Shown piece by piece: positions 42,976 through 53,446 of a stretch of DNA of 64,000 nucleotides (position 1 is its first letter; every line of letters starts with the position of its first letter). This DNA comes from Epithemia pelagica (lineage: Eukaryota; Bacillariophyta; Bacillariophyceae; Surirellales; Surirellaceae), in contig OX337242.1 in assembly GCA_946965045.2 (NCBI GenBank), positions 2,170,001 through 2,234,000 of the forward strand, read 5' to 3'. The position numbers and the translations under genes are program-made. Below the pieces are notes generated by a model. It was not told the origin of the DNA. It ran no database searches and worked only from the letters and a program-made list of their open reading frames with translations.

Positions 42976-44039
42976 TCATACACCACACCGCGATACTTGC
43001 GGATTGTCGGTAAGAAAAGGAAGAAATTTCGCCAAGTGGGAAAAGCACAAGAAAATGAGCGTATGCAATGACTATAGCCCACGAACCAGCATGTATCACT
43101 CTTCCGACCATACCACGACACTCGGGTGGAAACTACGAGAACTCGATAGAGTGTATCCCAGGCGAATGTCCACAAGGACTGCCATGTGTAGATTGCCCAA
43201 TAACACTTCATTTTCTGTACTCGACCGTGAAAAGCAGTCTTTCTGTGCAATCAGAAGGTTCATTATTCCTTCTAGTTCTTATACGCAGTAAATTTTACTT
43301 TGCCATTCTGCGAACTGGAGGACAAGAGAGATTCCTTTCCATACCTCATTGGTAGGCATACAATTCTTTTCCAAGAGACTGAAAGCCAAGCGATATCTGG
43401 AAGTACTCTTGTGCCATCCAATCCAAATGCTTTCGCTGTCCGACGTTTGATCTGAGTTACCTTTTCACTTTTCGACCCTGCTTTGGATCAATCAGGAACC
43501 AAAGGAGGTGTTGTTCCCAGTTGCTCCGAAACAAGTGGTGTTCTCCTTGTCCACTGACTGTGCTTGAGGTTTGTTCGCGCAACACGGACAGAGCCTCGTC
43601 TTCCAGATCATGCGCAGGTGTTGCAGCTTTCATGGAAAAAGTTTCACCCGAAACGAGAGACAAGCTTCATCTCATACGATGTTGATATAATATACCATTG
43701 CTCTTGTGATTCCTTAGAACGCGAAACAGAAAAAGTTGCTGTGTGTCGGTGTCGGTTTCATTACACCCCAGAAGGGTGTATAAGAGGTGGTGATTTGGTT
43801 GAAAAAGTTGAGAGCTTCACCCTCATGTTCGGTGCCGCTGGGAGGTAATATGAGCTGCATTCACGAACGTATACTCCTCAGCTATCATCCCCAGAAAACA
43901 ATGAGAGAGCAAAAAGAAATATTTCGATGTTTCCACTAGGGCGTTTCGGTTGGGAGCGATTCGATTTTTTCACGCGAAACACCACAATCACACGAACCGA
44001 TTGAGAATTGGGACGGAGCGCAACAGAGAGACTTTGACC
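42976..44039. other. intergenic region upstream of selenoprotein K, copy B
   Basis: No convincing gene. It contains an 11-base insertion relative to copy A near 43118 (cactcgggtgg region). The last few hundred bases should hold the SelK promoter. Confidence 0.5.
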
Positions 44040-44647
44040 ATGACATATATATCCGCCGACGGTACCGTCGGAGGGAAGAAAAGTCTATGGAACACTATAG
44101 TAGACTTTTTCGCAGGTACGAAGAGTTGTGAGAACGGCAGCAACTCCTTGCCATATGTAGTGTTCTTTCAAACGGAAACTACGGTGGAGCAGGAGTTCCC
44201 TCCATGCGACGAAGAGTCTTGTTGCTCAACCACAATGGGGCACTTCTATGTCCAACCATTTTCTTGTTTTGTGGATGAAATTTTCAGGAATATTCACCGT
44301 TATATCACTCTTCTTCACAACCATTTCGAATCCAAAAGCTATTGAAAGTAATCGACGTTCTTCCTCGGTAAGCAATGCGGAACCTGGAACTCGCTGCTAT
44401 TGATTTAGAACATGGTCCGTTCTTCTCACAATCGCGTGTTATGATCGGTTCGTTTCTCTGTCTTTCCCTCTTGTATTGTGAACACTTGCAGTCACGAACC
44501 TATGGAGAACGCAATCAAGGACGATCCTACCGTGCCTCGGGTTCCGGCCATACATTGGGCGGTGGCAAGAAAAAGGGAGTTAACATTCGAGGCCTCGATC
44601 GATTGGGAGATGCCAATTGTTCAGTAGGGGGAGGATGAGGACGGTAA
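44040..44647 (+). CDS. selk: selenoprotein K, three exons, Sec encoded by TGA at 44636-44638
   Basis: SelK is a small ER-membrane selenoprotein linked to ER stress and ER-associated degradation. Exon 1 is 44040-44115 (MTYISADGTVGGKKSLW to DFFAG), intron 1 44116-44287, exon 2 44288-44367 (helix IFTVISLFFTTISNP), intron 2 44368-44491 and exon 3 44492-44647. Both introns have GT-AG ends and joining keeps the frame, giving 103 residues. The tail is Gly/Arg/Ser-rich (GSGHTLGGGKKKGVN) and ends VGGG-Sec-Gly-Arg, then TAA. Sec as third-last residue followed by Gly-Arg is exactly the SelK signature. A SECIS-like hairpin follows. A standard gene caller would stop at the TGA and miss the last residues. 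The left neighbour copy at 30361 is truncated. Confidence 0.93.
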
Positions 44648-44789
44648 TGGAGTCACCGTGTAAAGGAGTGTGTATATGTGTGTTTGGTGGTGAAGGCATT
44701 CGAACGAGTGCATCTACAGACACTCACTCCACACTCCAGGTGACTCCGTGACATGGAAACAATGGGTCAACAAGTGGGGATACCCAGCC

Positions 44790-44848
44790 ATGGGTTCCGG
44801 AATGACGTTCGTGGACAAATGGTTTCTCTCGGAACGGAGAGAAGCCAT
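44790..44848 (+). promoter_or_regulatory. candidate SECIS element in the SelK 3' UTR
   Basis: The eukaryotic SECIS pattern is present: ATGA at 44802-44805, eleven bases, the conserved AA at 44817-44818 in the apical loop, and GA at 44837-44838 opposite ATGA. Helix II pairs cgttc with gaacg and continues with a few pairs. Helix I pairs atgggttc (44790-44797) with gaagccat (44841-44848) with one mismatch. It lies about 165 bases after the Sec codon, a normal distance. The fold was worked out by eye, not computed. Confidence 0.75.
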
Positions 44849-45027
44849 TGAAACGAGCTGAAGAAACAAATATATTACACTTGATTGCCCCGTTTCCGTG
44901 TTCCTTTTCCTTTTTATTAATTTCTATTCATTTAAACATCCATCTATATGATTGCAAGAGTCAGTCTGTCATCTTGTCTTGTAGCAATCGTATGTACCTA
45001 TAGTAGTTGTGACATGCAACGATGTTG

Positions 45028-46164
45028 TCAAACACTAGGGATTCTGATAATGGGCATTACTCGTCGTATTTCGACCACATACGAATCATCCTTAACTAGA
45101 GTGTCCTTGCTGGAAGTCTGTTTCCTGACAGCAAGAACGCGGCTGATTTGCTCTTGTAGTTGGTCCCTGACATTTTCCATTTCTGTTTCCTTTGCCCGCA
45201 ATACCTCCCGCTCCAAGCGAACCAATTCCTCCTCTGAGTTCTTCAAAAGCTTACTGTGTTGTGCTTCCAGTTCGGCAAGGCGAGAGAAGGACGATTGAAA
45301 TGGATCCTTTGTGGATGTATCCTGGTAGCTCGAGGGGTTTCTCACGATACCTCTGATGTTCCACAAAATGGTATTGTCACCTTGTGAAGGAAGAATACTG
45401 CTTCTCCCGCCTCCATCTTGTGTTATGCTAGGCGAGAGGAAGGATTCAATGGCTTCGATCCATACTGTCATGGTCTCTAATGAAACAGTCTGACTCGAAG
45501 GTGGGAACGTCGTGTCTGTCTCAGACTGTTTCAACTTTTCTTTCAAGAAGGATCTCAAAACCAAGAGCTCGCATACCAGCGACTCAGAAGAAGGACCTAA
45601 ACTTTCCTTGCTTCCCAGAAGTGTCAATGAATCATCGCAAGCATATTGAAATAGAACAGGAAACGGAGAATCTGAACATGGTTCCTCAGTTTGCAATGCC
45701 TCTCGATGTTGTCTTGAAAGGGTCGTTTGTGAATTGTAGTACTCGATTATCGTGGAGATAGTGGAGGGCGTCAAAATCGATGTAGATGTTGTTTTCTGGT
45801 CCTCGGTTTGTGTACCATTCTTCAAAGACGATTCTTTGTCAGAAGTCTCGCAGCTACGCTTGTCATCGTCCAGATGCCTTGTTGTTTTGGGTTGTTCTTT
45901 AAGTCGTTCTTGAATCATGTTCCACTGGATTTTTCGTTGCTGATATTGCTGTTCGGCTTGTTTGACCGCTTGTGATTCATGAGGAAGTTGGTAGGACCAC
46001 CATTCATGCAGCGACTGCAATCGTTCGCACAGTTCGGTGACAGGTGGCAGTCCGTTGTCACATTCATTTGTCTCAGACATCAGTTTTCCTTCTTCTCCTC
46101 CTTTCGTTACATCCTCGTCCATCAAAAACCCAATCCACTCCTGGGGAGATTTCGACCAAACCAT
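45028..46164 (-). CDS. hypothetical coiled-coil protein (378 aa)
   Basis: I do not recognise a named family. Residues about 45-110 (LCERLQSLHEWWSYQLPHES, then QQYQQRKIQW) and 290-360 (RLAELEAQHSKLLKNSEEEL, RLEREVLRAKETEMENVRDQ) are strongly helical with heptad spacing and likely form coiled coils. The middle is Ser/Thr/Gln-rich. There is no signal peptide or membrane helix. Such a layout is seen in cytoskeletal, kinetochore or dynactin-type subunits, but nothing specific supports any of these. It is convergent with SelK, leaving only about 180 bases between the SECIS and this stop. Confidence 0.75.
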   Translation of the reverse strand: MVWSKSPQEWIGFLMDEDVTKGGEEGKLMSETNECDNGLPPVTELCERLQSLHEWWSYQLPHESQAVKQAEQQYQQRKIQWNMIQERLKEQPKTTRHLDDDKRSCETSDKESSLKNGTQTEDQKTTSTSILTPSTISTIIEYYNSQTTLSRQHREALQTEEPCSDSPFPVLFQYACDDSLTLLGSKESLGPSSESLVCELLVLRSFLKEKLKQSETDTTFPPSSQTVSLETMTVWIEAIESFLSPSITQDGGGRSSILPSQGDNTILWNIRGIVRNPSSYQDTSTKDPFQSSFSRLAELEAQHSKLLKNSEEELVRLEREVLRAKETEMENVRDQLQEQISRVLAVRKQTSSKDTLVKDDSYVVEIRRVMPIIRIPSV

Positions 46165-46959
46165 TTAGTTCTATGAACCGAAGAGAATCCAATGTTTGTG
46201 GTGGTGGAGAGTTAGAATACGGGATGGCCCATTGCCGCATTCTCCTCTTGTTGACAAAAATTCATGCATCTGTCGCTGATAGATCGCAGACTACGATCGA
46301 CGTAACTTTTGAAGCTTGAAGGGCTAGCGAACTAAGTTGGAGAAAAGGGTGTTCTTGCTTGTCCAACGAATAAGAGAAGCTTTCACCTTCACGACTATGG
46401 GAGTGGCCATGCATCTAGGAGTGTCGGATATAGATTTGTATGATCCAAAGTCCTGTGCAACAAACCCTGCGAGACAGAGCCAGGGTGAAATACTTCTGTA
46501 GGCTTGCATATATCGAAAGTATCACATGAAAACTCCAGCAGAGGCAAACAACACCAACAGATGTATCGACACCCGAATGACCGCAAAAGCAAGAAATCTA
46601 AGTCCGGTACCGGCCACAGCGGTGCTCTGGGAGGGTTTCAGGGACTTTGGTGGAATCTCCCACATTCTATACATCCACCCCAGGGATCGAGGGACAGCTT
46701 TTATTGCTGTTCGGGCGTCTCTAAGCTTGATGACAAAACCGAACCGATATCCAAATGATGATTCCCTTGTAGCAACTGTTGGTTTGTTCATTTGGAGAAG
46801 AAGAAGGAACAGGGACCGTCTCTCCCTCGATAGATAGTCCTAGCAAAGCTCTTTCGCAAGCCATTGGCTTTCCTGGCTTGAGAACGACATTTGTGCGATA
46901 CATTTTACGACTGGTGTATGTTGCACTGTAATAGGAGCACCGCATTGGACATGACCTTA
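46165..46959 (-). other. intergenic region with possible degenerate membrane-protein frames
   Basis: On the minus strand, 46324-46966 has three overlapping open pieces in different frames with hydrophobic stretches (LRFLAFAVIRVSIHLLVLFA, and near MYRMWEIPPKS). They could be exons of a small membrane protein or a decayed gene. I found no splice pattern that joins them convincingly. Confidence 0.35.
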
Positions 46960-49022
46960 CTAGCATGTTCTCTGAGCGTCGGAATCAATAATACGACGGG
47001 ATTGAAAGGTAAAGCCCGAGTACTTGATTAAACGCTCCAGCAAGACATCTCCCATGGCCACGGCAGGGGGATAAAAACCTCCTCGAGTCTTGTCATTGTG
47101 GGTTGCCTCGGCAAGTGGCAACTTGTCAGATTCCAAGGCCAAACACAAGCCGGCCTCCATTAACATGTGTGAGGTGGCGAGAATTCCCGGATTCTCATTC
47201 ATGTACATGACCGTTTGAACCCTGTTGATCCCGGAAGCGCCCACACCTTCACCAAACACGGTCATATAGTGCTCCCGCTCCATGACGTCGATCGATGACA
47301 GACGATTGATATGGGGAAGGAGAAACCGTTGGAGCAACGCTACTGTTAATGGATTCATCATGAGAGTAAAGACCATTACCGTTGTCGTGTGCAAGACAAA
47401 GCCCGTTGCGAAATCTGGTACCAAGAGAGTTTCTCGGTACCGCAGTCGCTCATCTGCAGTCATGGTCTTGGTGCTGTTGGTTGTTGTTTCGTGTCTATTA
47501 GTGTGGTTCTTCAACGAACAGTAGTGCGCATGACTCCATCCAACAACTTGGGCATTGATGAGTGCCATGATAAAGGGGACTGTGCGTTGATTGGATCCCG
47601 GCAACACAAAGGGAGACTGGGGTCTTTCAATCGCCCGAATCAATCCTGGTGTATCCAAATCCAAAATTGCTGTGGGGTGAATAGCCTCAAAGGGATCCGA
47701 CTCTGGTGGGGGAGGGTGTTGCCCTTGAAGACCGGAAATAAAGGAAACCATGGTGCCGGCACCGACCGAACCCTTGTGTTCGTCCCAAAAGGTTGTACGG
47801 ACTAAGGAGTCGCCATGACATTCCTTGTCCAGAATGTGTCGCATTTTGAGGACAGAGAGATCCCTACAAATAATAGGTTTCAGTGAGACAACCATTGGCG
47901 TTTGAAAACGTCAACACGAAACGCCTCGAAACTGGCTGCCCAATTCTTTACGATTGCTACGTACCAGGGGATGGAATCATGTCCACAAAAGGGGACCAAA
48001 ATAGCTCCCGTTTGCTGCGCCGTGGATTGCCATTGATTCATCATGGTTTTGACCCAGGTGGTTTCTCCGGTAATGTCCACATAATGCGTCCCAAATTTGG
48101 CACAGAATTCCACCACAGAACTCCCATACAAGGAATAGGGTCCAGCCGTCGTGGCCACGACGCGCGTATCACGTACCAATCGTGGTAGCGTGGAAGGCAG
48201 GGAGGTATCGACCACCACAATCTCCACCCTGGTGACGAGTTCGGGCACATTGAGTTCGACGGCCAATTCCTCCAACACCTGACGAACTTTGAGTTCTGAT
48301 CGTCCCGCCACGGCCCAGTTCACTGCACCTCCCTTGGCTTGGTTGCTAGTGCGCTTGGGTACACCATATGTTTGGGCCAAGTATCGAGCCGCCAGTCGAC
48401 CTGTCAGCCCTGTAACCCCCAGTACCACAATATCATAGGTCCGTTCAGTCTGAGGTATAATCCCTTGCGTAGATTCAACAATGTAACCAGAATCCAGTGA
48501 CTGAGGACTCCAACGTGTAGGAGGAGGATTGCCCCGAAAGGCCGAAACGGCTAGTTTGCCAAGCTGATACACAATGGACAGCGGAAGGACGGTCGTGGCC
48601 CAGACTGGCAACAATGCCGCCGTCCAGCACAGGGTGGAAACCGAGACAGTTTCATACGTCTTTTTGGCTGCAATGGCTGGATTGGACAGTGGTTTTGTCG
48701 TTAAATACTTTGACGACGGCGGTGTCGATGACGACATTGTCATCCACAACCGGTGGGTAATTGGGCGATTGTTCTTGCGTGAGAGTCTTGCTCGAGAAGG
48801 ACAGTGATGGGGAACAGGAATTCTCGGGAGTGTGTGCCGTGGATGAAGTGACGACAACCAGCCTCTGAATTCCGACGTTCGTTGCAGTGGTGACCGAACT
48901 GAAAAGACCTCAGCAACAAAGGCTTGCACCACGACGGTCGACCGCGAAAAGCACAACAACGACAACAGTAGCAAGAGACACGGAGAACGACGAAGAATCC
49001 GAACCAATGACTCGGCGTTCAT
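46960..49022 (-). CDS. saccharopine-dehydrogenase-like oxidoreductase, two exons, probable plastid presequence (653 aa)
   Basis: Exon 1 is 47965-49022 and exon 2 46960-47863, joined across a 101-base intron (donor GTACGT, acceptor TTTGTAG). The junction restores GHDSIPWDLSVLKM, the conserved G-x-DSIP-x-DL motif of the family. The Rossmann start is DIVVLGVTGLTGRLAARYLA, followed by NWAVAGRSELK and ATTAGPYSLYGSSVVEFCAK with GTHYVDITGE. Relatives (SCCPDH, trans-acting enoyl reductases) use NAD(P)H on lipid-linked or unknown substrates. The N-terminus has a signal-peptide-like core (LLLLLSLLCFSRSTVVVQAF) followed by FVAEVF, resembling the Ala-Phe cleavage motif of diatom plastid proteins, and then a basic Ser/Pro-rich stretch. 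The C-terminal half keeps GINRVQTVMYMNENPG and GGFYPPAVAMGDVLLERL, so the protein looks complete. The substrate is unknown. Confidence 0.88.
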
Positions 49023-50147
49023 CGGAAAATGAGTTCTGTTGTCTCTCTTCCTTCTTCTGTTTTGATGTGCTGTTGTTGTTTGAACAACGAAGAGCCCACC
49101 AGCGGCGGCACAATAGCTGTCACCAGCGCAAGTTTCATCATGGTCGATCGAACGAATGATGTCATTGATTCTGGCTCAACTCTTTGTACAATAGTGGTAC
49201 ATTTTCCTTCTCAGTAATACGACCTCTATAATACTTGAAAGTACTCGCCCGCCGGGTGACGACGAAATTTCGGATTTCGCCAAGGTTGCTACTACGTCAC
49301 GTCACGGGCCACAACCGTGACGTGACTCCGTCAACTAGTGACGGGAATATGTTCCCGTCAGGTTTTTCCCGTCACTTTCGTCAATTTTGGGATATTGATA
49401 AGACAATAGGGATGTATGATAGAAATAGGATGTTTTGACTGTATGTATCATGATTAATGGTCTCTGATGTCTGTAAATGGTGCCTGAAGTGGACGGAAGC
49501 TCCACTTCGTCTCCTTTTCCAAGGATGAATCCCCAAAGTTTGTCCTTGTCCCGTCACAGTAGTGGTTCTGACATCCAACCACGGTAAGTCAACATCGATC
49601 ATGCACACATAATAGTTATGACCATGCTTGATCATCAATGGTTGATTGTTGTTCATTCCTTGGATCACTTTGGATGCCATTTTTGTGCGTTTCTCGACGT
49701 ATCTGTTTGACTACAAAAGATCCACAAAAGATTTTTTTGTTTCCCGTCACTTTTTTTCATTCCCGTCATTCGTCACAGCCTGATGGCCTGACGTGACGTC
49801 GTCAATTATACGTCACGTCACGTGACGTGCGTCAATTGTGACGTCGTCACAGTAGCATCCTTGATTTCGCATCCTCGTCCGCATCCTTTCGCATACTCAA
49901 TACTCGGAAGCAATCAACGGAGTCAAAGAAGTTGCATGTCGGCATGGAACAGCAAGATCTCTGTTTACTTGGCATACTATCTGAGAATATATAGTCAAAC
50001 GACGCGGCCAGTCGACGATCCAAGAATCCTTTTCAACAGACGACGCATAGTCTCGACGCGACTCTAAGGTTGCGGGGCACAACGAAGCATACAATAATAC
50101 GTCCCCCCTCCCCTGTTTTGGTCCTGGTTGTAACAAGAGAGAACGCC
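49023..50147. other. divergent promoter region interrupted by a MITE
   Basis: The oxidoreductase gene (left) and the membrane-protein gene (right) start on opposite sides of this region, so both promoters lie here. 49281-49863 is the MITE. 49040-49270 and 49871-50147 hold no gene. Confidence 0.6.
49281..49863. mobile_element. 583-bp MITE with CGTCA-rich terminal regions
   Basis: The element starts caaggttgctact and ends agtagcatccttg, imperfect inverted ends with one mismatch in 13. It is bounded on both sides by the 7-base direct repeat atttcgc (49274-49280 and 49864-49870). The outer about 100 bases at each end are packed with CGTCA/TGACG pentamers in both orientations; the centre is unrelated, A/T-richer DNA without coding capacity. 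Ends of CAAGG type and a 7-8-base target duplication fit the hAT superfamily best, and subterminal pentamers would serve as transposase binding sites. Mutator-like origin is an alternative. Confidence 0.75.
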
Positions 50148-51362
50148 ATGGCTGTGCTTGGGCAGGTCATTTTCTTGTTGATGGTCTTCTTTTTGTTTGT
50201 ACCACTCCATGCCTGGTCCTTTCACAAGCTGCTCAGTCGCATGACAGACCTCCCCGACAAGACCAAGATTGTTTCGATTGTGTTGAAAAGTATCTTTGTC
50301 GTCCTCCAGCAGGGTATTACCGTTGCCATTCTCATTGGTAAGGATACCGACGAAATTGTCACTGCCGAATCGGACAATGACGACGACGGAACCGAATCGA
50401 GTCCTTCCATCGACGCCTTTTTACTCAAGTTCTTTGCCTCGCTCGAGTTTCTGGGGGAGGCATTGTTTTGGGTGCCCGTTGCCGTTGGTTCTCACGAGGA
50501 GTGGTTTCAAGGGTCCAAGGGAGTAGACAGTTTTATGAATGTCTTTTGGACCCATGCCTACGACACGCGATTGATACCCGATTGGACCAACTATTGTTTT
50601 GCACTCTTGGGCATTCCAGTGGTGGCCATTTTCTTTGGGACACCCATCACCATTGCTGTGGACGAATGCAGCAACTATGGTGGCATTATCATGTGGATCG
50701 TTGGTGTGTTTTTGGGAACCATAATCATTACACCCATTCTGTGTTGTGTCAAGACGGAATGGGTCACAAAGATTTTGAGCCGGCATACTGCAACCATTTT
50801 GACCGTTGTCAAAACCGTCATGGTATCCATTCCTCTGTGGGTTGGTCAATTTGGTTGCAACTGGGAATTGCCCTACATTGTGGCATTGGGCTTTTTGTCT
50901 CGAATGTACGAACTCTTTTTGGAAGAACGAGAAGAGCTCTGGTCGGCGGTAGTGTGCTGCACAGTGTCTTGCACATGGTGCACCAGTCTCTTCCAAAATG
51001 GACCGCGCAATGAACAAGAGGGAGGAGAAGAAGACGAAGAAGGCAAGGAAAGGGGGGACGGCATGAGCGAAAACGGAAATGCCGAGGCAACCAATGACAA
51101 TGGTCGTGGACTTGATAATGGCCCTGGCAACAGCAATGACGAGGAGTGCGGTGGAGTGGAAATTCCTCTCGAAGAAGCTGTCACTGGAGAAGAAATGGAC
51201 TCCATAGAGGATGGCGGAGGCGAAGCATTCCATGGACCAAAACTGGAAGGGGAACCATCTGCAGCAACCCACAACAACAATGAACATGGTCAGTCCATAT
51301 CGGTTGACTGTCATGAAAGTGTCAGTGATCAGCTAGATTCACAAGACGACGCAAGTTATTAG
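50148..51362 (+). CDS. multipass membrane protein with acidic tail (404 aa)
   Basis: I do not recognise the family. The start is ATG 50148 (MAVLGQVIFLLMVFF); the frame runs further upstream without ATG. Hydrophobic helices lie at about residues 5-25, 42-62, 90-112, 150-172, 185-205, 215-235 and 245-265, for example WTNYCFALLGIPVVAIFFGT and GIIMWIVGVFLGTIIITPIL. The segment CNWELPYIVALGFLSRMYEL follows. The last about 130 residues are strongly acidic and Asn/Gly-rich (EGGEEDEEGKERGDG) and probably cytosolic. It could be a transporter or channel-like protein, but no signature motif is visible. Confidence 0.75.
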   Translation: MAVLGQVIFLLMVFFLFVPLHAWSFHKLLSRMTDLPDKTKIVSIVLKSIFVVLQQGITVAILIGKDTDEIVTAESDNDDDGTESSPSIDAFLLKFFASLEFLGEALFWVPVAVGSHEEWFQGSKGVDSFMNVFWTHAYDTRLIPDWTNYCFALLGIPVVAIFFGTPITIAVDECSNYGGIIMWIVGVFLGTIIITPILCCVKTEWVTKILSRHTATILTVVKTVMVSIPLWVGQFGCNWELPYIVALGFLSRMYELFLEEREELWSAVVCCTVSCTWCTSLFQNGPRNEQEGGEEDEEGKERGDGMSENGNAEATNDNGRGLDNGPGNSNDEECGGVEIPLEEAVTGEEMDSIEDGGGEAFHGPKLEGEPSAATHNNNEHGQSISVDCHESVSDQLDSQDDASY

Positions 51363-51992
51363 ACTCTCCGAACTTACATTTATGACGATCACACCGTTTC
51401 TTTGGAGACGAATCACCATGTAGCAAAATGCAAAACCATGTCACAGGTAGGGGTAACATGTAATGGGGAACATGGAAGCCCCCATGGAACCAAAAAATGA
51501 AAAATGGCTTGTGGGCGCAATGCGACTTCAACATCGCGCCAGCCGGTACTTCCCTGTGACAGAGCCTGTTGTGCTCACAAAATCCCCTGCAGTTTTCTTC
51601 GTACATCGACCTTCAATCCAAAGCCACTGCTACGACTAAATTAAAGATCCATGTTTTCTGATCTACAACTTTAGATAGGTGTAGCTTCTCTGCAAAAAAC
51701 GCAATCTTCACAGTTGACGAGATGCATCGCTGTTCTTAAAGATCAATCAGGTTTTAGTGTATCACGTCAAGGTCATCGTCATTTTCTTCTCATTGCTACT
51801 CCTACGACCAAAGAACGTGAACAGTCAACAACAGTCAAGACCGAGGTCAAAATGTCGTGTCAGTGGCTATCACCATCTCATCTTTTGTACCATGACAAAG
51901 AGACTATATTCAAGTTTTAGACAATACTCAACTACTCAAATGTACCAGAAACATGTATTTCTCCATGTTTAACATTCAACCCGTCCACAAAT
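51363..51992. other. intergenic region between convergent genes
   Basis: No gene seen. The stretch holds the 3' ends of the membrane-protein gene and of the leftward dehydrogenase. Confidence 0.5.
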
Positions 51993-52900
51993 CTAGCTGT
52001 CGGTTGTAGAGGGTAGCGCCAATCCCACATCAGCTAGGATTTGGTCCATGGTTGCCAAGAGTTGCTCTTGCTTTTTGGCATTTGTGGCGTCGTGATGAGG
52101 TCGGGAAAAATCTCCGACATCATTGTCAAAGTATTTGCCGCTGGCCTGTGAACCAAACTTTTTCGACAAGGCAGCATCAAGCAATATGTTGGCCCCGATA
52201 CTCAAGCTCTTGCCAGGAATCCCATATCCCTCTCGAACCATTTTGGTGCCGATCAACGATGCTGGATTCAGCGCTACAATGGTTTGTGAGTATTGCTTGG
52301 AAAGAGCAATGGACCACGTTGCAATAGCCAACTTGGACTGTGCGTAGGCATGAGAGGCATCCATACTGCCTCCACGGCCTGGAATCATGGAAGGAAGATG
52401 GACGGGCATTTGCGCGGCCGACGACAAATTGATGACGCGACCACTCTGTTGGGGAATGATGGGCAAGAGACGTTTTGTCAACCAATATGGCGCTAGTGTA
52501 TTGACTGCAAACCGTACATCCATGCCATCTTTGTTCTTCCATTGTCTTGGGTTCTGAACACACCGGCATTGTTGATGAGAACATCAATCTTTTCATGTTT
52601 TTGAAGCACGGCCTCGGCCATGGCTTGGACATCGGAGAGTTTGGAAAAATCTGCTACATAGGTTTCCACCATTTCCTTCTCTTGTTCTCGCTCCTGTTGA
52701 TGCTGGTGATCATCCTTCGGTGATGCACTGGAGCAAATGCTCGAGAGTTCGGTGGCCACGGCCTGTAATTTTTGGGGATTGCGTCCATGAAGGAGCAATT
52801 TGTGACTCTTGGCTGCAAGCAATTTCGCCGCTTCGTAGCCAATGCCATCGGTGGCACCTGTTAGAAGGATCACTTTCATCGTTAGGTCACTAATGTTCAT
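51993..52900 (-). pseudogene. short-chain dehydrogenase/reductase, one-base frameshift
   Basis: The protein is of the retinol-dehydrogenase-like SDR type. ATG 52900 (or 52879, MKVILLTG) opens the NAD(P)-binding motif TGATDGIGYEAAKLL; NNAGVF is the structural motif and YAQSKLA the catalytic Tyr-x-x-x-Lys, with INLSSAAQMP before it carrying the catalytic Ser. The first part (to about 52520) and the second part (VRFAVNTLAPYWL onward) are in different frames. Inserting one base in acaaagatggc would restore the expected Lys-Asp-Gly-Met-Asp-Val junction, so a one-base deletion explains it. Everything else, including the active site, is intact, so an assembly error is as likely as a true pseudogene. 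Confidence 0.85.
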
Positions 52901-53446
52901 GAGATGCTTCGACAAGCTGCTTGTGTCTTCTTGTGTCGTCGTCTTTGCTGGTTTGAAAGATTTTTTGTGATCCCATTGTTGCCTTTGACGGATCGGAGCA
53001 TTTTGTGTTTTGTGGACATGCAAGAACAAATCTGAAAAAGTACCGTTGTCGTAGAAATTTACGCTGCAGTATGAGCCAAAGTGTAGAGAGAACTGGAACA
53101 ATTTGGATCGGAGCTTTGCAGTACCGTGTACGTAGAAATCCACCAGCGACTGTAGCACAATGTGTACCTACAAAGGAACCGAAAAGTCTTCTCGCAGTCG
53201 CGCCAAGTCCCGGCCTCACTACCCAGACTACTGGTCAGCAAAGGTTGGGGACGGTTCAAGGTGATCTCATAGGAGTAATAGACAGACACATCATGAAGCA
53301 TCGCTCGTGGTTGTGTTATGATCATATAATAGCTCATGAAGCTGAAAGCTTTTGACATTACGAGTATGATACCACCTTCCAGCATCGTGCCAGTAAGAAC
53401 ATGGGCGATGACTATGGAGTCTCCAATTAGAATTGTTGATGTAAAC
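52901..53446. other. upstream region of the short-chain dehydrogenase
   Basis: No separate gene seen. The minus-strand frame of the dehydrogenase is open upstream to 53158 but has no ATG and no conserved pattern, so it is probably 5' untranslated sequence. Confidence 0.5.

Larger units (their letters stand above)
38192..44504. repeat. segmental duplication, right copy (B), 6,313 bp
   Basis: This block matches 24563-30838 in direct orientation, with small indels. To the right it continues without break into SelK exon 3, the Sec codon and the SECIS, so it is the more complete and probably parental copy. Coding differences from copy A are about seven residues in the first gene and six in the second. 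Confidence 0.95.

Noticed and set aside
49281-49863. CRISPR-like array from repeated CGTCA motifs
   Set aside because: The repeats are pentamers in both orientations without regular spacers, bounded by inverted ends and a target duplication, so a MITE explains them.
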